A stretch of 64,000 nucleotides of DNA, taken from Xenorhabdus indica (GTDB lineage Bacteria > Pseudomonadota > Gammaproteobacteria > Enterobacterales > Enterobacteriaceae). The first letter of the stretch is position 1, and each line of letters starts with the position of its first letter. The DNA lies in NCBI RefSeq assembly GCF_014467235.1, contig NZ_NKHP01000002.1:243527-307526 (forward strand), in the 5' to 3' direction. The translations under genes were made by a program, and so were the position numbers. Shown in pieces: positions 56,053 to 64,000 of this stretch. Under the pieces are notes generated by a model. The model was not told where the DNA came from. It worked only from the letters and a program-made list of their open reading frames with translations, and did no database searches.

Positions 56053-56910
56053 TTAGGCTTCAATCGCCATTCGCAATTTTTTCATGGCATTCTTTTCTAA
56101 TTGACGTACCCGTTCAGCGGATACACCGTATTTATCAGCCAGTTCTTGCAAAGTAGATTTATTGTCATCATCCAACCAACGGGAACGGATAATGTCCTGA
56201 CTACGCTCATCCAGCTTTTCTATTGCTACAGAAAGTTTATCCGCAGCATGGTTTTCCCAATTATCTTCTTCAATACCATCCGCAAAATCAGAAGCCTTAT
56301 CCTGTAAAAATAGCACTGGAGCGGGTTGGCTGTCATGGCTGTTGTCATCATCCGATGACATGTCAAATGCCATATCCTGCGCTGACATACGAGATTCCAT
56401 CTCCAGAACGTCCTTACTGGTCACTCCTAATTCTTTGGCAACTAACTCAACTTCATCCTGATTGAACCAGCCCAAACGTTGTTTAGCCTTACGCAAATTG
56501 AAGAATAACTTACGCTGCGCTTTTGTTGTTGCGACTTTCACAATACGCCAATTACGCAATACATATTCATGGATTTCTGCTTTAATCCAATGAACAGCAA
56601 AAGACACCAGACGCACGCCCACTTCTGGATTAAATCGACGAACCGCTTTCATCAGGCCGATATTGCCTTCCTGAATTAAATCCGCTTGCGGTAAACCATA
56701 ACCAGCATAACTGCGAGCGACATGAACAACGAAGCGCAAATGAGACAGAATCAGCTGTTTTGCTGCATCCAGATCTCCCTGGTAATGCAGCCTTTCCGCC
56801 AGTTCCTTCTCTTCCTCTGCAGAGAGCATGGGATAAGCGTTGGAAGCACGGATGTATCCTTCCAAACTACCTTGTGGAACTAATGCTAAAGTTTGCATTT
56901 CTTTTGTCAT
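56053..56910 (-). CDS. rpoH: RNA polymerase heat-shock sigma factor RpoH (sigma-32)
   Basis: The 285-residue protein directs RNA polymerase to heat-shock promoters. It has region 2 ([40 protein letters not shown]), the RpoH box [14 protein letters not shown] (about 131-144), typical of this family and needed for control by chaperones and FtsH. Region 4 has [21 protein letters not shown]. The E. coli protein has nearly the same length. The leader 56911-57123 lies between ftsX and rpoH and should hold the multiple promoters known in relatives. Intact. Confidence 0.97.
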   Translation of the reverse strand: MTKEMQTLALVPQGSLEGYIRASNAYPMLSAEEEKELAERLHYQGDLDAAKQLILSHLRFVVHVARSYAGYGLPQADLIQEGNIGLMKAVRRFNPEVGVRLVSFAVHWIKAEIHEYVLRNWRIVKVATTKAQRKLFFNLRKAKQRLGWFNQDEVELVAKELGVTSKDVLEMESRMSAQDMAFDMSSDDDNSHDSQPAPVLFLQDKASDFADGIEEDNWENHAADKLSVAIEKLDERSQDIIRSRWLDDDNKSTLQELADKYGVSAERVRQLEKNAMKKLRMAIEA

Positions 56911-57123
56911 TCAAATTCTCTCAAACTAAGAACCAAATTGATGTTTTTTCGAATTCACACGAAGCAATCAATAAGATTTATTCAAGCCAAAGATGTATCT
57001 ATTCTACCATCGTGGAAATCATATTCAAATTGTCTGCATTGTATGAAAACGCACACAAATCAGTAACAGTTTCTTCGACCTTAATTAAGCCCAAAAGTTC
57101 ATCTAATGTCCAACAAAATAGTC

Positions 57124-58104
57124 CTATTCTGGCCTGAAACGACGTAAGTGCTGGATAGTCGCAAACCATGCAGCCATCCAACCAATCATACCTGAAATCA
57201 GTATCAGTAATAGTGATTCATCCCAACTCAGTCCATGCAGCCTGAAGGTTGTACCAAAAACACTGGCCACTTCTGTGACGATGCTGGAAAGTTTCCAAAC
57301 CAGCAAGTATGAAAGAAGTAAAGAAAAAATTGCCCCCAGAATTCCCAACAATACCCCGCCATTGAGAAACGGACGCAAAATAAACCCATCTGTTGCCCCA
57401 ATCAGTTTCATCACATTAATGGTTTCACGACGGCTAAAGATGCTTAAACGAACGCTGTTACCAATGACCAATAACAAGGCAACTACCATCAGAATACCTA
57501 TCACCGCAGCAATTCGGCCAACGAGGTTAGCCAGAGCCGTAAGGCGGTCAAACCAACTATCATCCATTCTGACTTCTTCAATGCCTTTCAACTGTGCCAC
57601 ACGGTCACGCAGTGTTGTTAATGCTTGTGAGTTTTGAAAATCCAGTTTAGGAGAGACAATCGCTACCGCGGGCAACGGATTTTCTTCCAGCATATCTAAT
57701 GCGCCAGCAAATCCAGACCAGGCGCGAAATTCATTCACAGCGTCTTCACGGGATAAATAATTTACCGATTTCACACCGTCCATGGCTTTCAGCTCGCCAA
57801 TCAATTGATTGGAATTGACATCATTCAGCGATTTATCAAGATAAACCGTAAGCTGTGGCACGGGATACCATTGTTCTACAGCCTGATTAACATTTTTCCA
57901 GACAATGTAAAACACACTTGGCAATGTCAGGGAGATAGCAATAACCATGATGGTCAACAATGTTGCTAGTGGCTGACGTAACATATCCGACAGGGTGCTT
58001 TTCCACGCATAACGTGATTGTACACGCCAGCCCCCTTTTAATGACTTGGAACGGGATTTGGAAGCCGTTATTCTTTTTGCAGAATGACGAACATGCTTAG
58101 CCAT
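57124..58104 (-). CDS. ftsX: Cell division ABC transporter membrane protein FtsX
   Basis: FtsX, with FtsE, recruits and activates the EnvC amidase activator at the septum. The 326-residue protein has a basic cytoplasmic N-terminus ([16 protein letters not shown]), TM1 near [18 protein letters not shown] and a periplasmic domain (about 75-195). Three more helices follow, including [11 protein letters not shown] and [16 protein letters not shown]. Start 58104 overlaps the ftsE end by 8 bases. Order ftsY-ftsE-ftsX-rpoH is the conserved one. Confidence 0.96.
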   Translation of the reverse strand: MAKHVRHSAKRITASKSRSKSLKGGWRVQSRYAWKSTLSDMLRQPLATLLTIMVIAISLTLPSVFYIVWKNVNQAVEQWYPVPQLTVYLDKSLNDVNSNQLIGELKAMDGVKSVNYLSREDAVNEFRAWSGFAGALDMLEENPLPAVAIVSPKLDFQNSQALTTLRDRVAQLKGIEEVRMDDSWFDRLTALANLVGRIAAVIGILMVVALLLVIGNSVRLSIFSRRETINVMKLIGATDGFILRPFLNGGVLLGILGAIFSLLLSYLLVWKLSSIVTEVASVFGTTFRLHGLSWDESLLLILISGMIGWMAAWFATIQHLRRFRPE

Positions 58105-58762
58105 GATGCCCTCCTTGCATACGTCCCTGATTCAGCGTCAGAATACGGTAATTTCTTCGCTCAATAAGAGCTGTATCATGCGTTGCCATAAGAACCGTCA
58201 CACCGACTCGGTTAAACTCTTCAAACAGACGCATAATGCCCTCAGATAGTTCACCATCCAGATTTCCCGTCGGTTCATCCGCCAGCAAGACAGTCGGTTT
58301 ATTGACAACAGCGCGGGCAATGCCAACGCGCTGCTGTTCTCCTCCAGAGAGTTGAATGGGAAAATTTTTCGCTTTGTCCAACAAGCCAACCTTATCCAGC
58401 GCCGCCGATACCCGCCGACGAATATCTTCAGCACTGGCTCCAGAGATAATCAGTGGCATTGCAATATTTTCGTATACGGTACGATCCAATAACAGATGGT
58501 GATCCTGAAAAATCATACCGATCTGACGACGCAGGAATGGGATCTCGCGGGATTTCAGTCGGCTGATATCATGTCCCCCAAACCAGAGATAACCTGCGCT
58601 CGGACGCTCAATACCACAGATAAGTTTCAAAAGCGTACTCTTACCCGCTCCTGAATGACCGGTTAAAAATGCCATTTCTCCTGGAAGCAGGTGAAAATTC
58701 ACCCCTTGCAGCGCCTGCCGTCCTCCCAGATAGGCTTTACTGACCTGTTCAAAGCGAATCAT
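58097..58762 (-). CDS. ftsE: Cell division ATPase FtsE
   Basis: The 221-residue ABC ATPase has Walker [30 protein letters not shown], signature [16 protein letters not shown], Walker [13 protein letters not shown] and the His switch in MATHDTALI. It energises FtsX to control septal peptidoglycan hydrolysis. It lies 6 bases after ftsY and overlaps ftsX. Confidence 0.97.
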   Translation of the reverse strand: MIRFEQVSKAYLGGRQALQGVNFHLLPGEMAFLTGHSGAGKSTLLKLICGIERPSAGYLWFGGHDISRLKSREIPFLRRQIGMIFQDHHLLLDRTVYENIAMPLIISGASAEDIRRRVSAALDKVGLLDKAKNFPIQLSGGEQQRVGIARAVVNKPTVLLADEPTGNLDGELSEGIMRLFEEFNRVGVTVLMATHDTALIERRNYRILTLNQGRMQGGHHG

Positions 58763-58768
58763 TGATAG

Positions 58769-60115
58769 TTAATCCTCTCGGCTAAAAAGAGCCTCTATAA
58801 AATCGTCAGCCTTAAATGGACGGAGATCTTCAATGCCTTCTCCAACACCGATATAACGGATCGGAATTTCAAATTGGTCAGCAATAGCGAAAATAACACC
58901 ACCTTTCGCTGTACCATCCAATTTGGTTAGTGAAATACCGGTCAATCCAACCGCCTCATGGAATAGTTTAGCTTGGCTGACTGCATTTTGGCCTGTGCTG
59001 GCATCCAAAGTCAGCATAATTTCATGTGGCGCTTCTTCGTCCAGCTTTTTCATTACTCGCACGATTTTTTTCAGTTCTTCCATCAGGTGAGATTTGTTCT
59101 GTAGGCGTCCTGCGGTATCTGCAATCAGAACATCAACACCTTTGGCCTTAGCTGATTGAATAGCATCAAAGATAACAGACGCTGGATCCGCACCAGTATG
59201 TTGCGCAACCACCGGGATCTTGTTGCGTTCTCCCCAAACCTGCAATTGTTCTACCGCCGCAGCACGGAAAGTATCCCCCGCAGCCAGCATGACGGATTTC
59301 CCCTGAGATTGATATTGGCGCGCCAATTTACCAATTGTCGTCGTTTTACCAACGCCATTCACACCAACCATCAGAATGACATAAGGCGATTTGCTTTCAA
59401 TTTCCAGCGGCTTATCAACTTTTGCCAGAATACCGGACATTTCTTCTTTCAGTTTTGTGTATAACGCTTCCGCATCTTTCAATTCCTTACGGCTGGCATG
59501 AGAGGTTAAGCTGTTGATAATCTTACGAGTTGTTTCAACACCAATATCTGCAATCAATAACTGTTCTTCTAACTCTTCGAACAGTTCATCATCAATTTTT
59601 TTGCCACGGAATAATCCGAAAAATCCGGCTCCTAAATTCTGGCGGGTTTTTACCAAACTTTTTTTCAGACGGGCAAAGAAACCTTCTTTGGTCGGGCGTT
59701 CCTGCTCTTTAGGTAGAGAAACCTGTTCTTCAGCCAGACGTTGCTGCTCCGCTTCTTCCGCTGCCTGACGGGCCGCTTCTTCTGCCAGACGCTGTTGTTC
59801 TGCTTCTTCCGCTGCCTGATAGGCCGCTTCTTCTGCCAGACGCTGTTGCTCTGCTTCTTCCGCTGCCTGATGGGCCGCTTCTTCTGCCAGACGCTGCTGT
59901 TCTGCTTCTTCCGCTGCCTGACGGGCCGCTTCTTCTGCCAAACGCTGTTGCTCTGCTTCTTTCGCTGCCTGACGGGCCGCTTCTTCTGCCAGACGCTGCT
60001 GTTCCGTCTCTTCCTCTACTCGCTTTTCTTTTTCAATTTGTTCTTCTTGTTGTTTCTTTTCCTGACGACCAAGTCCGAACCAAGAGAAGAAACCTCTTTT
60101 TTTCTCTTTTGCCAT
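58769..60115 (-). CDS. ftsY: Signal recognition particle receptor FtsY with a repeat-expanded N-terminus
   Basis: FtsY receives ribosome-SRP complexes at the inner membrane. The C-terminal NG GTPase domain (about 150-448) is complete: GVNGVGKTTTIGKLARQY, DTFRAAAVEQL, ADTAGRLQNKSHLMEEL and LTKLDGTAKGG. The N-terminal acidic A domain starts MAKEKKRGFFSWFGLGRQE, the amphipathic lipid-binding helix. It then has five 17-residue repeats of the form EQQRLAEEAARQAAEEA plus a partial sixth (residues 38-130). The repeats form a highly charged, probably helical rod and could vary in number. Divergent from rsmD. Confidence 0.96.
   Translation of the reverse strand: MAKEKKRGFFSWFGLGRQEKKQQEEQIEKEKRVEEETEQQRLAEEAARQAAKEAEQQRLAEEAARQAAEEAEQQRLAEEAAHQAAEEAEQQRLAEEAAYQAAEEAEQQRLAEEAARQAAEEAEQQRLAEEQVSLPKEQERPTKEGFFARLKKSLVKTRQNLGAGFFGLFRGKKIDDELFEELEEQLLIADIGVETTRKIINSLTSHASRKELKDAEALYTKLKEEMSGILAKVDKPLEIESKSPYVILMVGVNGVGKTTTIGKLARQYQSQGKSVMLAAGDTFRAAAVEQLQVWGERNKIPVVAQHTGADPASVIFDAIQSAKAKGVDVLIADTAGRLQNKSHLMEELKKIVRVMKKLDEEAPHEIMLTLDASTGQNAVSQAKLFHEAVGLTGISLTKLDGTAKGGVIFAIADQFEIPIRYIGVGEGIEDLRPFKADDFIEALFSRED
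59726..60004. repeat. 51-bp tandem repeat array inside ftsY
   Basis: Five near-identical 51-base units (60004-59750) and a partial one (to about 59726) encode EQQRLAEEAARQAAEEA-type repeats. Substitutions are few and mostly at the tenth or eleventh codon (R, H, Y) and K/E of the fifteenth. Such arrays change copy number by slippage or recombination. Confidence 0.9.
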
Positions 60116-60456
60116 CGGCCACTACACTCCTCGCGGTTAATTATGGCGTTGTAACAACCTATCCCATTAAGCTGATTGCTTTACCTTTTGTCAGATCATG
60201 AACTCATATAGGGATAAGCCAAGAACCCAGCCCAATAGACGCTTTATATTTTAACAATTACGCCTACTGAGATAGGTTCTAATGATGATAAAATCCAGTC
60301 TAACATTTTCATCAGACCACAACACATATTCTATTGAGGATTTCGTGGTAAATTAATCAATGGGCTTCTTGATTTTCGCTTTTTGTATCTGCCGCCTATA
60401 CCCAATAGACGGGAAGTTACATCACGGCGATAACAAATATTTAAGTTATGTAAACT
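60116..60456. other. Intergenic region between divergent ftsY and rsmD
   Basis: About 340 bases containing the promoters of both genes. The sequence CCCAATAGACG occurs twice (about 60213 and 60399). I see no gene. Confidence 0.45.
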
Positions 60457-61032
60457 ATGACTAAAAAATCACAGCGCACACCTTTGGGACAAATCCGCAT
60501 TATTGGCGGGAAATGGCGCGGAAGAAAATTACCAGTTCCAGATAGTGAAGGGTTACGTCCGACAACAGATCGTGTTCGCGAGACATTATTTAACTGGTTA
60601 ATGCCGGTCATTCAAGGCGCTCGCTGTCTGGACTGTTTTTCCGGCAGTGGAGCCCTTGGATTTGAAGCTTTATCGCGCTATGCAAACAACGCTACTTTGA
60701 TTGAGTACGATCGCAACGTGGCAAAACAACTGTCGAACAATTTAGCTTTATTGAAAGCAGAAAACGGCAATGTTGTGCAAGGCAATACTCTGCAATATCT
60801 CAATCAATCTGGCACGCCTTTTGATGTCGTATTTCTTGATCCTCCCTTCCGCAAAGGAATGCTGACGGAAACCATCAAGTTACTGGAAACTAACGGATGG
60901 CTGGCTAAGGTGAGTTGGGTTTATGTCGAAGCAGAATCTGAATCTGCCGCGACAGAAGTTCCTACAAACTGGCACTTACACCGGGAAAAAATTGCCGGGC
61001 AGGTTGCATACCGATTATATATCCGCCGTTAG
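60457..61032 (+). CDS. rsmD: 16S rRNA (guanine-966 N2)-methyltransferase RsmD
   Basis: RsmD methylates G966 of 16S rRNA in the 30S subunit. The 191-residue protein has IRIIGGKWRGRKLPVPDSEG and RPTTDRVRETLFNWL at the N-terminus, the SAM motif CLDCFSGSGALGFEALSR, and the catalytic NPPF-type motif DVVFLDPPFRKG. It is divergent from ftsY, as in E. coli, and followed by yhhL. Confidence 0.95.
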   Translation: MTKKSQRTPLGQIRIIGGKWRGRKLPVPDSEGLRPTTDRVRETLFNWLMPVIQGARCLDCFSGSGALGFEALSRYANNATLIEYDRNVAKQLSNNLALLKAENGNVVQGNTLQYLNQSGTPFDVVFLDPPFRKGMLTETIKLLETNGWLAKVSWVYVEAESESAATEVPTNWHLHREKIAGQVAYRLYIRR

Positions 61033-61076
61033 TAATTTTCGGCTTGACCTACTTAAATACGATTCTGGAGTCAATA

Positions 61077-61346
61077 ATGTTTATTCAATTAGGAAGAGCA
61101 ATTATGGTTTGTGTTTGGGGTATCATGATCCTCAATCTGATTCACCCTTTCCCTAAGCCATTGAAATACTTTATGGATATCGCTATGGTTTTTACGGTGG
61201 TCATGCATGCTTTCCAACTGCTATTGTTAAAACATTCCCAGCCTAAAGACCAAAAACTTTCCGGCCTTTTACAAACTAAGATCTTCTTTTTTGGCGTATT
61301 TGAATTATTGGCCTGGCAGAAAAAAATGCGTCTGAAGAAAAAATAA
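61077..61346 (+). CDS. yhhL: DUF1145 family membrane protein YhhL
   Basis: The 89-residue protein has three short hydrophobic segments (AIMVCVWGIMILNLI, FMDIAMVFTVVMHAFQLLLL, FFFGVFELLAW) and a basic C-terminus (KKMRLKKK), as in E. coli YhhL. Start 61077 has GGAG seven bases upstream. Function unknown. It occupies the conserved position after rsmD. E. coli has yhhM next; here it is absent. Confidence 0.88.
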   Translation: MFIQLGRAIMVCVWGIMILNLIHPFPKPLKYFMDIAMVFTVVMHAFQLLLLKHSQPKDQKLSGLLQTKIFFFGVFELLAWQKKMRLKKK

Positions 61347-61436
61347 CAAATTATATTTTATGCCCTATAGATTTCAGGTTGTATCGTTAATATCGAATTA
61401 AAATTGGTACTCTCTCTTCACCCCATCATAAACAGC

Positions 61437-61458
61437 AATGCCTGATAAAACAGGCATT
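61437..61458. terminator. Hairpin between yhhL and yhhN
   Basis: AATGCCTG (61437-61444), loop ATAAAA, CAGGCATT (61451-61458). A plausible terminator of rsmD-yhhL or a leader structure of yhhN; no strong T tract. Confidence 0.45.
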
Positions 61459-61481
61459 GAACATTTAAGGAAAGGAAAAAT

Positions 61482-62108
61482 ATGAGTTGGCCATTTCTTG
61501 CGGTGTTTTTTTCTGGCTGGTTATACATTGATGCGGCCTATCGGGGCGTCAGATGGCAACAATGGGTATTTTACCCTGTTACGATGTTACTTCTACTATT
61601 TTGGGCATTTCAGGCACCAAATCTCGAAGCAACAGGCTATTTCATTATTGCCGGTCTTATTGTTTCTTTACTTTCTGACTCACTCCGAATGCTCCCCAGT
61701 AAGTATTTACTATTCTCATTTGTCGCGCTGTTCTTGAGTTATTTGCTTTATACAATCAGCTTTGCCTTACATATGGAATTCAGTTTCTTCTTCCCATTGC
61801 CATTGATCTTGCTGGTTGTCGGTATCGTGGTCATGCTTATTGTCTGGAGACGTCTCGATACTTTACGTTGGCGGGTATTGGATACCTGGATAATGGTGCT
61901 CATCATGGTTTGGGTTGCAGGAGAACAATATTTTGCACTCGGCAACGCAAGCCGTTTTTCCGCCGTGACCGGAGCCATTTTACTTCTCTTTGCACATAGT
62001 ATTAGTATTATTGACCAATATCGTTTCCCTTTTAAATTATCAAAAGCAATCGTGGCAACCTGTCGTTTTATCGGGCATTTTTTGATTATTCGTTCACTAA
62101 TTATTTAA
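61482..62108 (+). CDS. yhhN: YhhN-family membrane protein (lysoplasmalogenase-like)
   Basis: The 208-residue protein has eight predicted transmembrane segments and matches the YhhN/TMEM86 family, whose animal members hydrolyse lysoplasmalogens. Visible blocks: FSGWLYIDAAYRGVRW, AGLIVSLLSDSLRMLP, and the end FAHSISIIDQYRFPF. Acidic residues in the D-S/L motif of helix 3 are present. AAGGAAAGG precedes ATG 61482. The bacterial role is not known. Confidence 0.88.
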   Translation: MSWPFLAVFFSGWLYIDAAYRGVRWQQWVFYPVTMLLLLFWAFQAPNLEATGYFIIAGLIVSLLSDSLRMLPSKYLLFSFVALFLSYLLYTISFALHMEFSFFFPLPLILLVVGIVVMLIVWRRLDTLRWRVLDTWIMVLIMVWVAGEQYFALGNASRFSAVTGAILLLFAHSISIIDQYRFPFKLSKAIVATCRFIGHFLIIRSLII

Positions 62109-62139
62109 TTCTGTACTGAGATATTATTTATTTCGCTAT

Positions 62140-62164
62140 TTTCGCTCACCAAAGGTGAGCGAAA
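62140..62164. terminator. Perfect hairpin after yhhN
   Basis: TTTCGCTCACC (62140-62150), loop AAA, GGTGAGCGAAA (62154-62164). It lies 31 bases after the yhhN stop and before the zntA promoter; termination is likely though T residues after it are few. Confidence 0.65.
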
Positions 62165-62216
62165 TGCTCTCAATGTCAAATAGCACAATTCATCAAAGAA
62201 ATTTCTCTTTTGGGGT

Positions 62217-62248
62217 TTGACTCTGGAGTCAACTCCAAAGTGTAGAGT
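62217..62248 (+). promoter_or_regulatory. ZntR-type promoter of zntA
   Basis: TTGACT (-35, 62217-62222) and TAGAGT (-10, 62243-62248) are separated by a 20-base spacer, CTGGAGTCAACTCCAAAGTG. The extended spacer containing an imperfect palindrome ACTCTGGAGTCAACTCCAAAGT is the hallmark of MerR-family metal promoters and almost the same as the E. coli ZntR site. zntR itself is not in the window. Confidence 0.9.
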
Positions 62249-62289
62249 TAATGGTAATCAACCTGAATCAACATCATTGAGAGGCCATT

Positions 62290-64000
62290 ATGTTCTCTAT
62301 TTTAAAAAAACATAAACAATTACAAAGTGGCTCTATCCCCACCCCAAAGAGAGTCCTTCAAGGTTCTGCCAACATTAAAAATGTAAGTAAACGTTCACAT
62401 TCTAATGATAAAAAGCATAAACGACCTGATGAGCATGAAAAAAACCATGCTCACGACAAAAAACATACACATCATAATAGTGGTTCTTGCTCATTCGATC
62501 ACGCTCATGTCACACAAGATACAACACCTCCTGAGCTCACTGCCCGCCAGCGCTTCAACTGGGTTATTCATGGCATGGACTGCCCAAGCTGCGCAGGAAA
62601 AATTGAAAATGCCGTGAAAAAAATTCCTGAAGCCAAACAGGTCAAGGTGCTATTCACAACAGAAAAGCTGGTCGTAGATGCTGATTCCGATATTCGTGCT
62701 GCCGTTGTTCAGGCGGTCAAACAAACCGGTTTCGAAATCAAAGAAACTGACTCAATTTCTAAACTTCCACCAGCGACGAGCTTCTGGAAAACATTCTCCC
62801 CGATCCTCACTCTTGCTGTATTAATGATTATCAGCGCAGGCATTGCGAAAATCAGCGCACCCGCCGGGCAGATTGCTTTCATTACAACGGTGTTGATTGG
62901 GTTATATCCTATTGCAACCAAAGCCATCAAATTGTTTCGCTCCGGAACTCCCTTTGCTATTGAATCACTAATGAGCGTGGCGGCTATTGGTGCGCTGTTC
63001 ATCGATGCTACTTCAGAAGCTGCAATGGTAATCTTGCTGTTCAAGCTAGGAGAAATTCTAGAATCCTATGCCGCAGGTCGTGCCCGCCGTGGTGTCAGTG
63101 CATTGATGGAATTAGTGCCTGAGCAAGCATTACTCGTAACAAATGGCGGAAAGAAAACTGTTCCTGCCGCCGAGTTACGTCCAGGCGATATCATCGAAAT
63201 TTCTCCTGGTGCCCGTTTACCCACTGATGCTGAGCTCCTTAACTCGTTCGCCAGTTTCGATGAGAGTGCTCTGACAGGTGAGTCTATTCCTGTTGAACGC
63301 AAGCAAGGAGAAAAAGTCGCAGCGGGGTCTCTTTCCGTTGATAGCGCGGTGCAAATGAAAGTCATGTCTGAACCCGGACACAATGCCATTGACCGTATTC
63401 TGCAATTGATTGAGGAGGCAGAAGAACGCCGGGCACCGATTGAACGTTTCATTGATAAATTCAGCCGTATTTATATGCCGTTGATTATTTTGCTCGCGGC
63501 ACTGGTCATGATAATACCTCCTCTATTTCTTGCTGAGCCATGGGATACCTGGATTTATCGCGGTCTGACTCTGTTGTTGATTGGTTGCCCCTGTGCACTG
63601 GTTATCTCAACCCCCGCAGCCATTACTTCTGCACTCGCAGCTGCAACCCGACGTGGAGCGCTCATCAAAGGCGGTGCTGCGTTAGAGCAACTCGGTAGAG
63701 TCACCACTATTGCACTGGATAAGACAGGCACGCTGACTGAAGGGAAACCTCAGGTCACAGATATTGAACCTGTAGAAGATATGAGAGTAGAAACATTACT
63801 GGCCATGGCAAGTGCCGTAGAAAGTGGTTCCCATCACCCATTAGCCAAAGCCATTCTTAACGAGGCAGAAAGTAAAGGTATCACTGTTATTGAAGCAGAA
63901 AACCGTAAGGCACTGGCAGGTATCGGGGTTGCAGGACAATTATCAGGGCAAAAAATATTGGTCTCGGCACCAGAACGACTCCCTGAAAATACGTTATCCC
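62290..64000 (+). CDS. zntA: Zn/Cd/Pb-translocating P-type ATPase ZntA (3' end outside the window)
   Basis: ZntA exports Zn2+, Cd2+ and Pb2+. The visible 570 codons include a histidine-rich N-terminal stretch (HDKKHTHHNSG and others, about 35-75) and the soft-metal CxxC in GMDCPSCAGK (Cys98, Cys101). The membrane part holds the metal-binding CPC of IGCPCALVIS, the actuator TGES, and the phosphorylation DKTGTLTEG. Start ATG 62290 has GAGAGG upstream. The gene continues past the window edge; the hinge and C-terminal helices are not seen. It follows yhhN as in E. coli. Confidence 0.95.
   Translation, partial: MFSILKKHKQLQSGSIPTPKRVLQGSANIKNVSKRSHSNDKKHKRPDEHEKNHAHDKKHTHHNSGSCSFDHAHVTQDTTPPELTARQRFNWVIHGMDCPSCAGKIENAVKKIPEAKQVKVLFTTEKLVVDADSDIRAAVVQAVKQTGFEIKETDSISKLPPATSFWKTFSPILTLAVLMIISAGIAKISAPAGQIAFITTVLIGLYPIATKAIKLFRSGTPFAIESLMSVAAIGALFIDATSEAAMVILLFKLGEILESYAAGRARRGVSALMELVPEQALLVTNGGKKTVPAAELRPGDIIEISPGARLPTDAELLNSFASFDESALTGESIPVERKQGEKVAAGSLSVDSAVQMKVMSEPGHNAIDRILQLIEEAEERRAPIERFIDKFSRIYMPLIILLAALVMIIPPLFLAEPWDTWIYRGLTLLLIGCPCALVISTPAAITSALAAATRRGALIKGGAALEQLGRVTTIALDKTGTLTEGKPQVTDIEPVEDMRVETLLAMASAVESGSHHPLAKAILNEAESKGITVIEAENRKALAGIGVAGQLSGQKILVSAPERLPENTLS

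Noticed and set aside
59741..60154. A 137-codon plus-strand frame rich in FFRCL repeats
   Set aside because: It is the complement of the 51-bp repeats in ftsY; the periodic sequence keeps the opposite frame open.

Overview
The window reads as chromosomal DNA of an enterobacterium of the Morganellaceae type, most like Xenorhabdus or Photorhabdus. The housekeeping proteins are close relatives of E. coli proteins in familiar gene orders (hldE-glnE-ygiF-ygiM-cca-folB-plsY; rpoH-ftsX-ftsE-ftsY-rsmD-yhhL-yhhN-zntA). Between these blocks lie AT-rich accessory segments with long gene-free stretches and many partly decayed genes. The genus is an inference from gene content; no rRNA or tRNA gene is present to settle it.

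Layout. 1-9.7 kb: the start of ribB behind an FMN riboswitch, then ubiK, hldE, glnE, ygiF, ygiM, cca, folB and plsY. 9.8-20 kb: a zinc alcohol dehydrogenase, a three-gene outer-membrane operon (two barrels and a DUF4056 lipoprotein), a gluconate locus (gntR lacking its DNA-binding domain, gntK, gntU), bax and a small DUF3761 gene. 20-25 kb: a McrA-like phosphorothioate-DNA reader without its nuclease end, and potABCD for spermidine/putrescine uptake. 26-35 kb: a hexuronate catabolism island, with a TRAP transporter, a one-piece UxuA-UxuB fusion, UxaC, KdgK and an ExuR/UxuR-type regulator. Three candidate operators lie in the divergent promoter region, and related decayed mini-genes lie on both sides of the island. 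35-40 kb: an IS256-like fragment, fruBKA with a 5'-truncated fruB, and an N-terminal fragment of an AAA ATPase. 40-46 kb: racemase and symporter, a P-loop protein, and a TetR/SDR/MFS unit with a perfect palindromic operator.

46.6-50.8 kb: a tightly packed, very AT-rich five-gene operon encoding an acyl-adenylating enzyme, a short-chain reductase, an acyl-carrier-like protein, an AvrD-family protein (the family that makes syringolide elicitors in Pseudomonas syringae) and a P-loop protein, with a convergent GntR-family regulator. This is the best candidate for an undescribed system: the gene set suggests an ACP-bound acyl or beta-keto intermediate turned into a small diffusible molecule. It is followed by 2.6 kb without recognisable genes but with strong inverted repeats, then a small MrpJ-like HTH regulator and glycerate kinase. 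56-64 kb is the conserved rpoH-ftsXEY-rsmD-zntA block; its ftsY carries a 51-bp tandem repeat array.

A recurring theme is domain loss. GntR lacks its HTH, FruB the start of its IIA domain, the McrA-like protein its HNH nuclease, Cca its HD site, YgiF half of CHAD, and the AAA ATPase its ATPase domain. Several of these still have open frames and intact neighbours, so some may be adaptive rather than simple decay.
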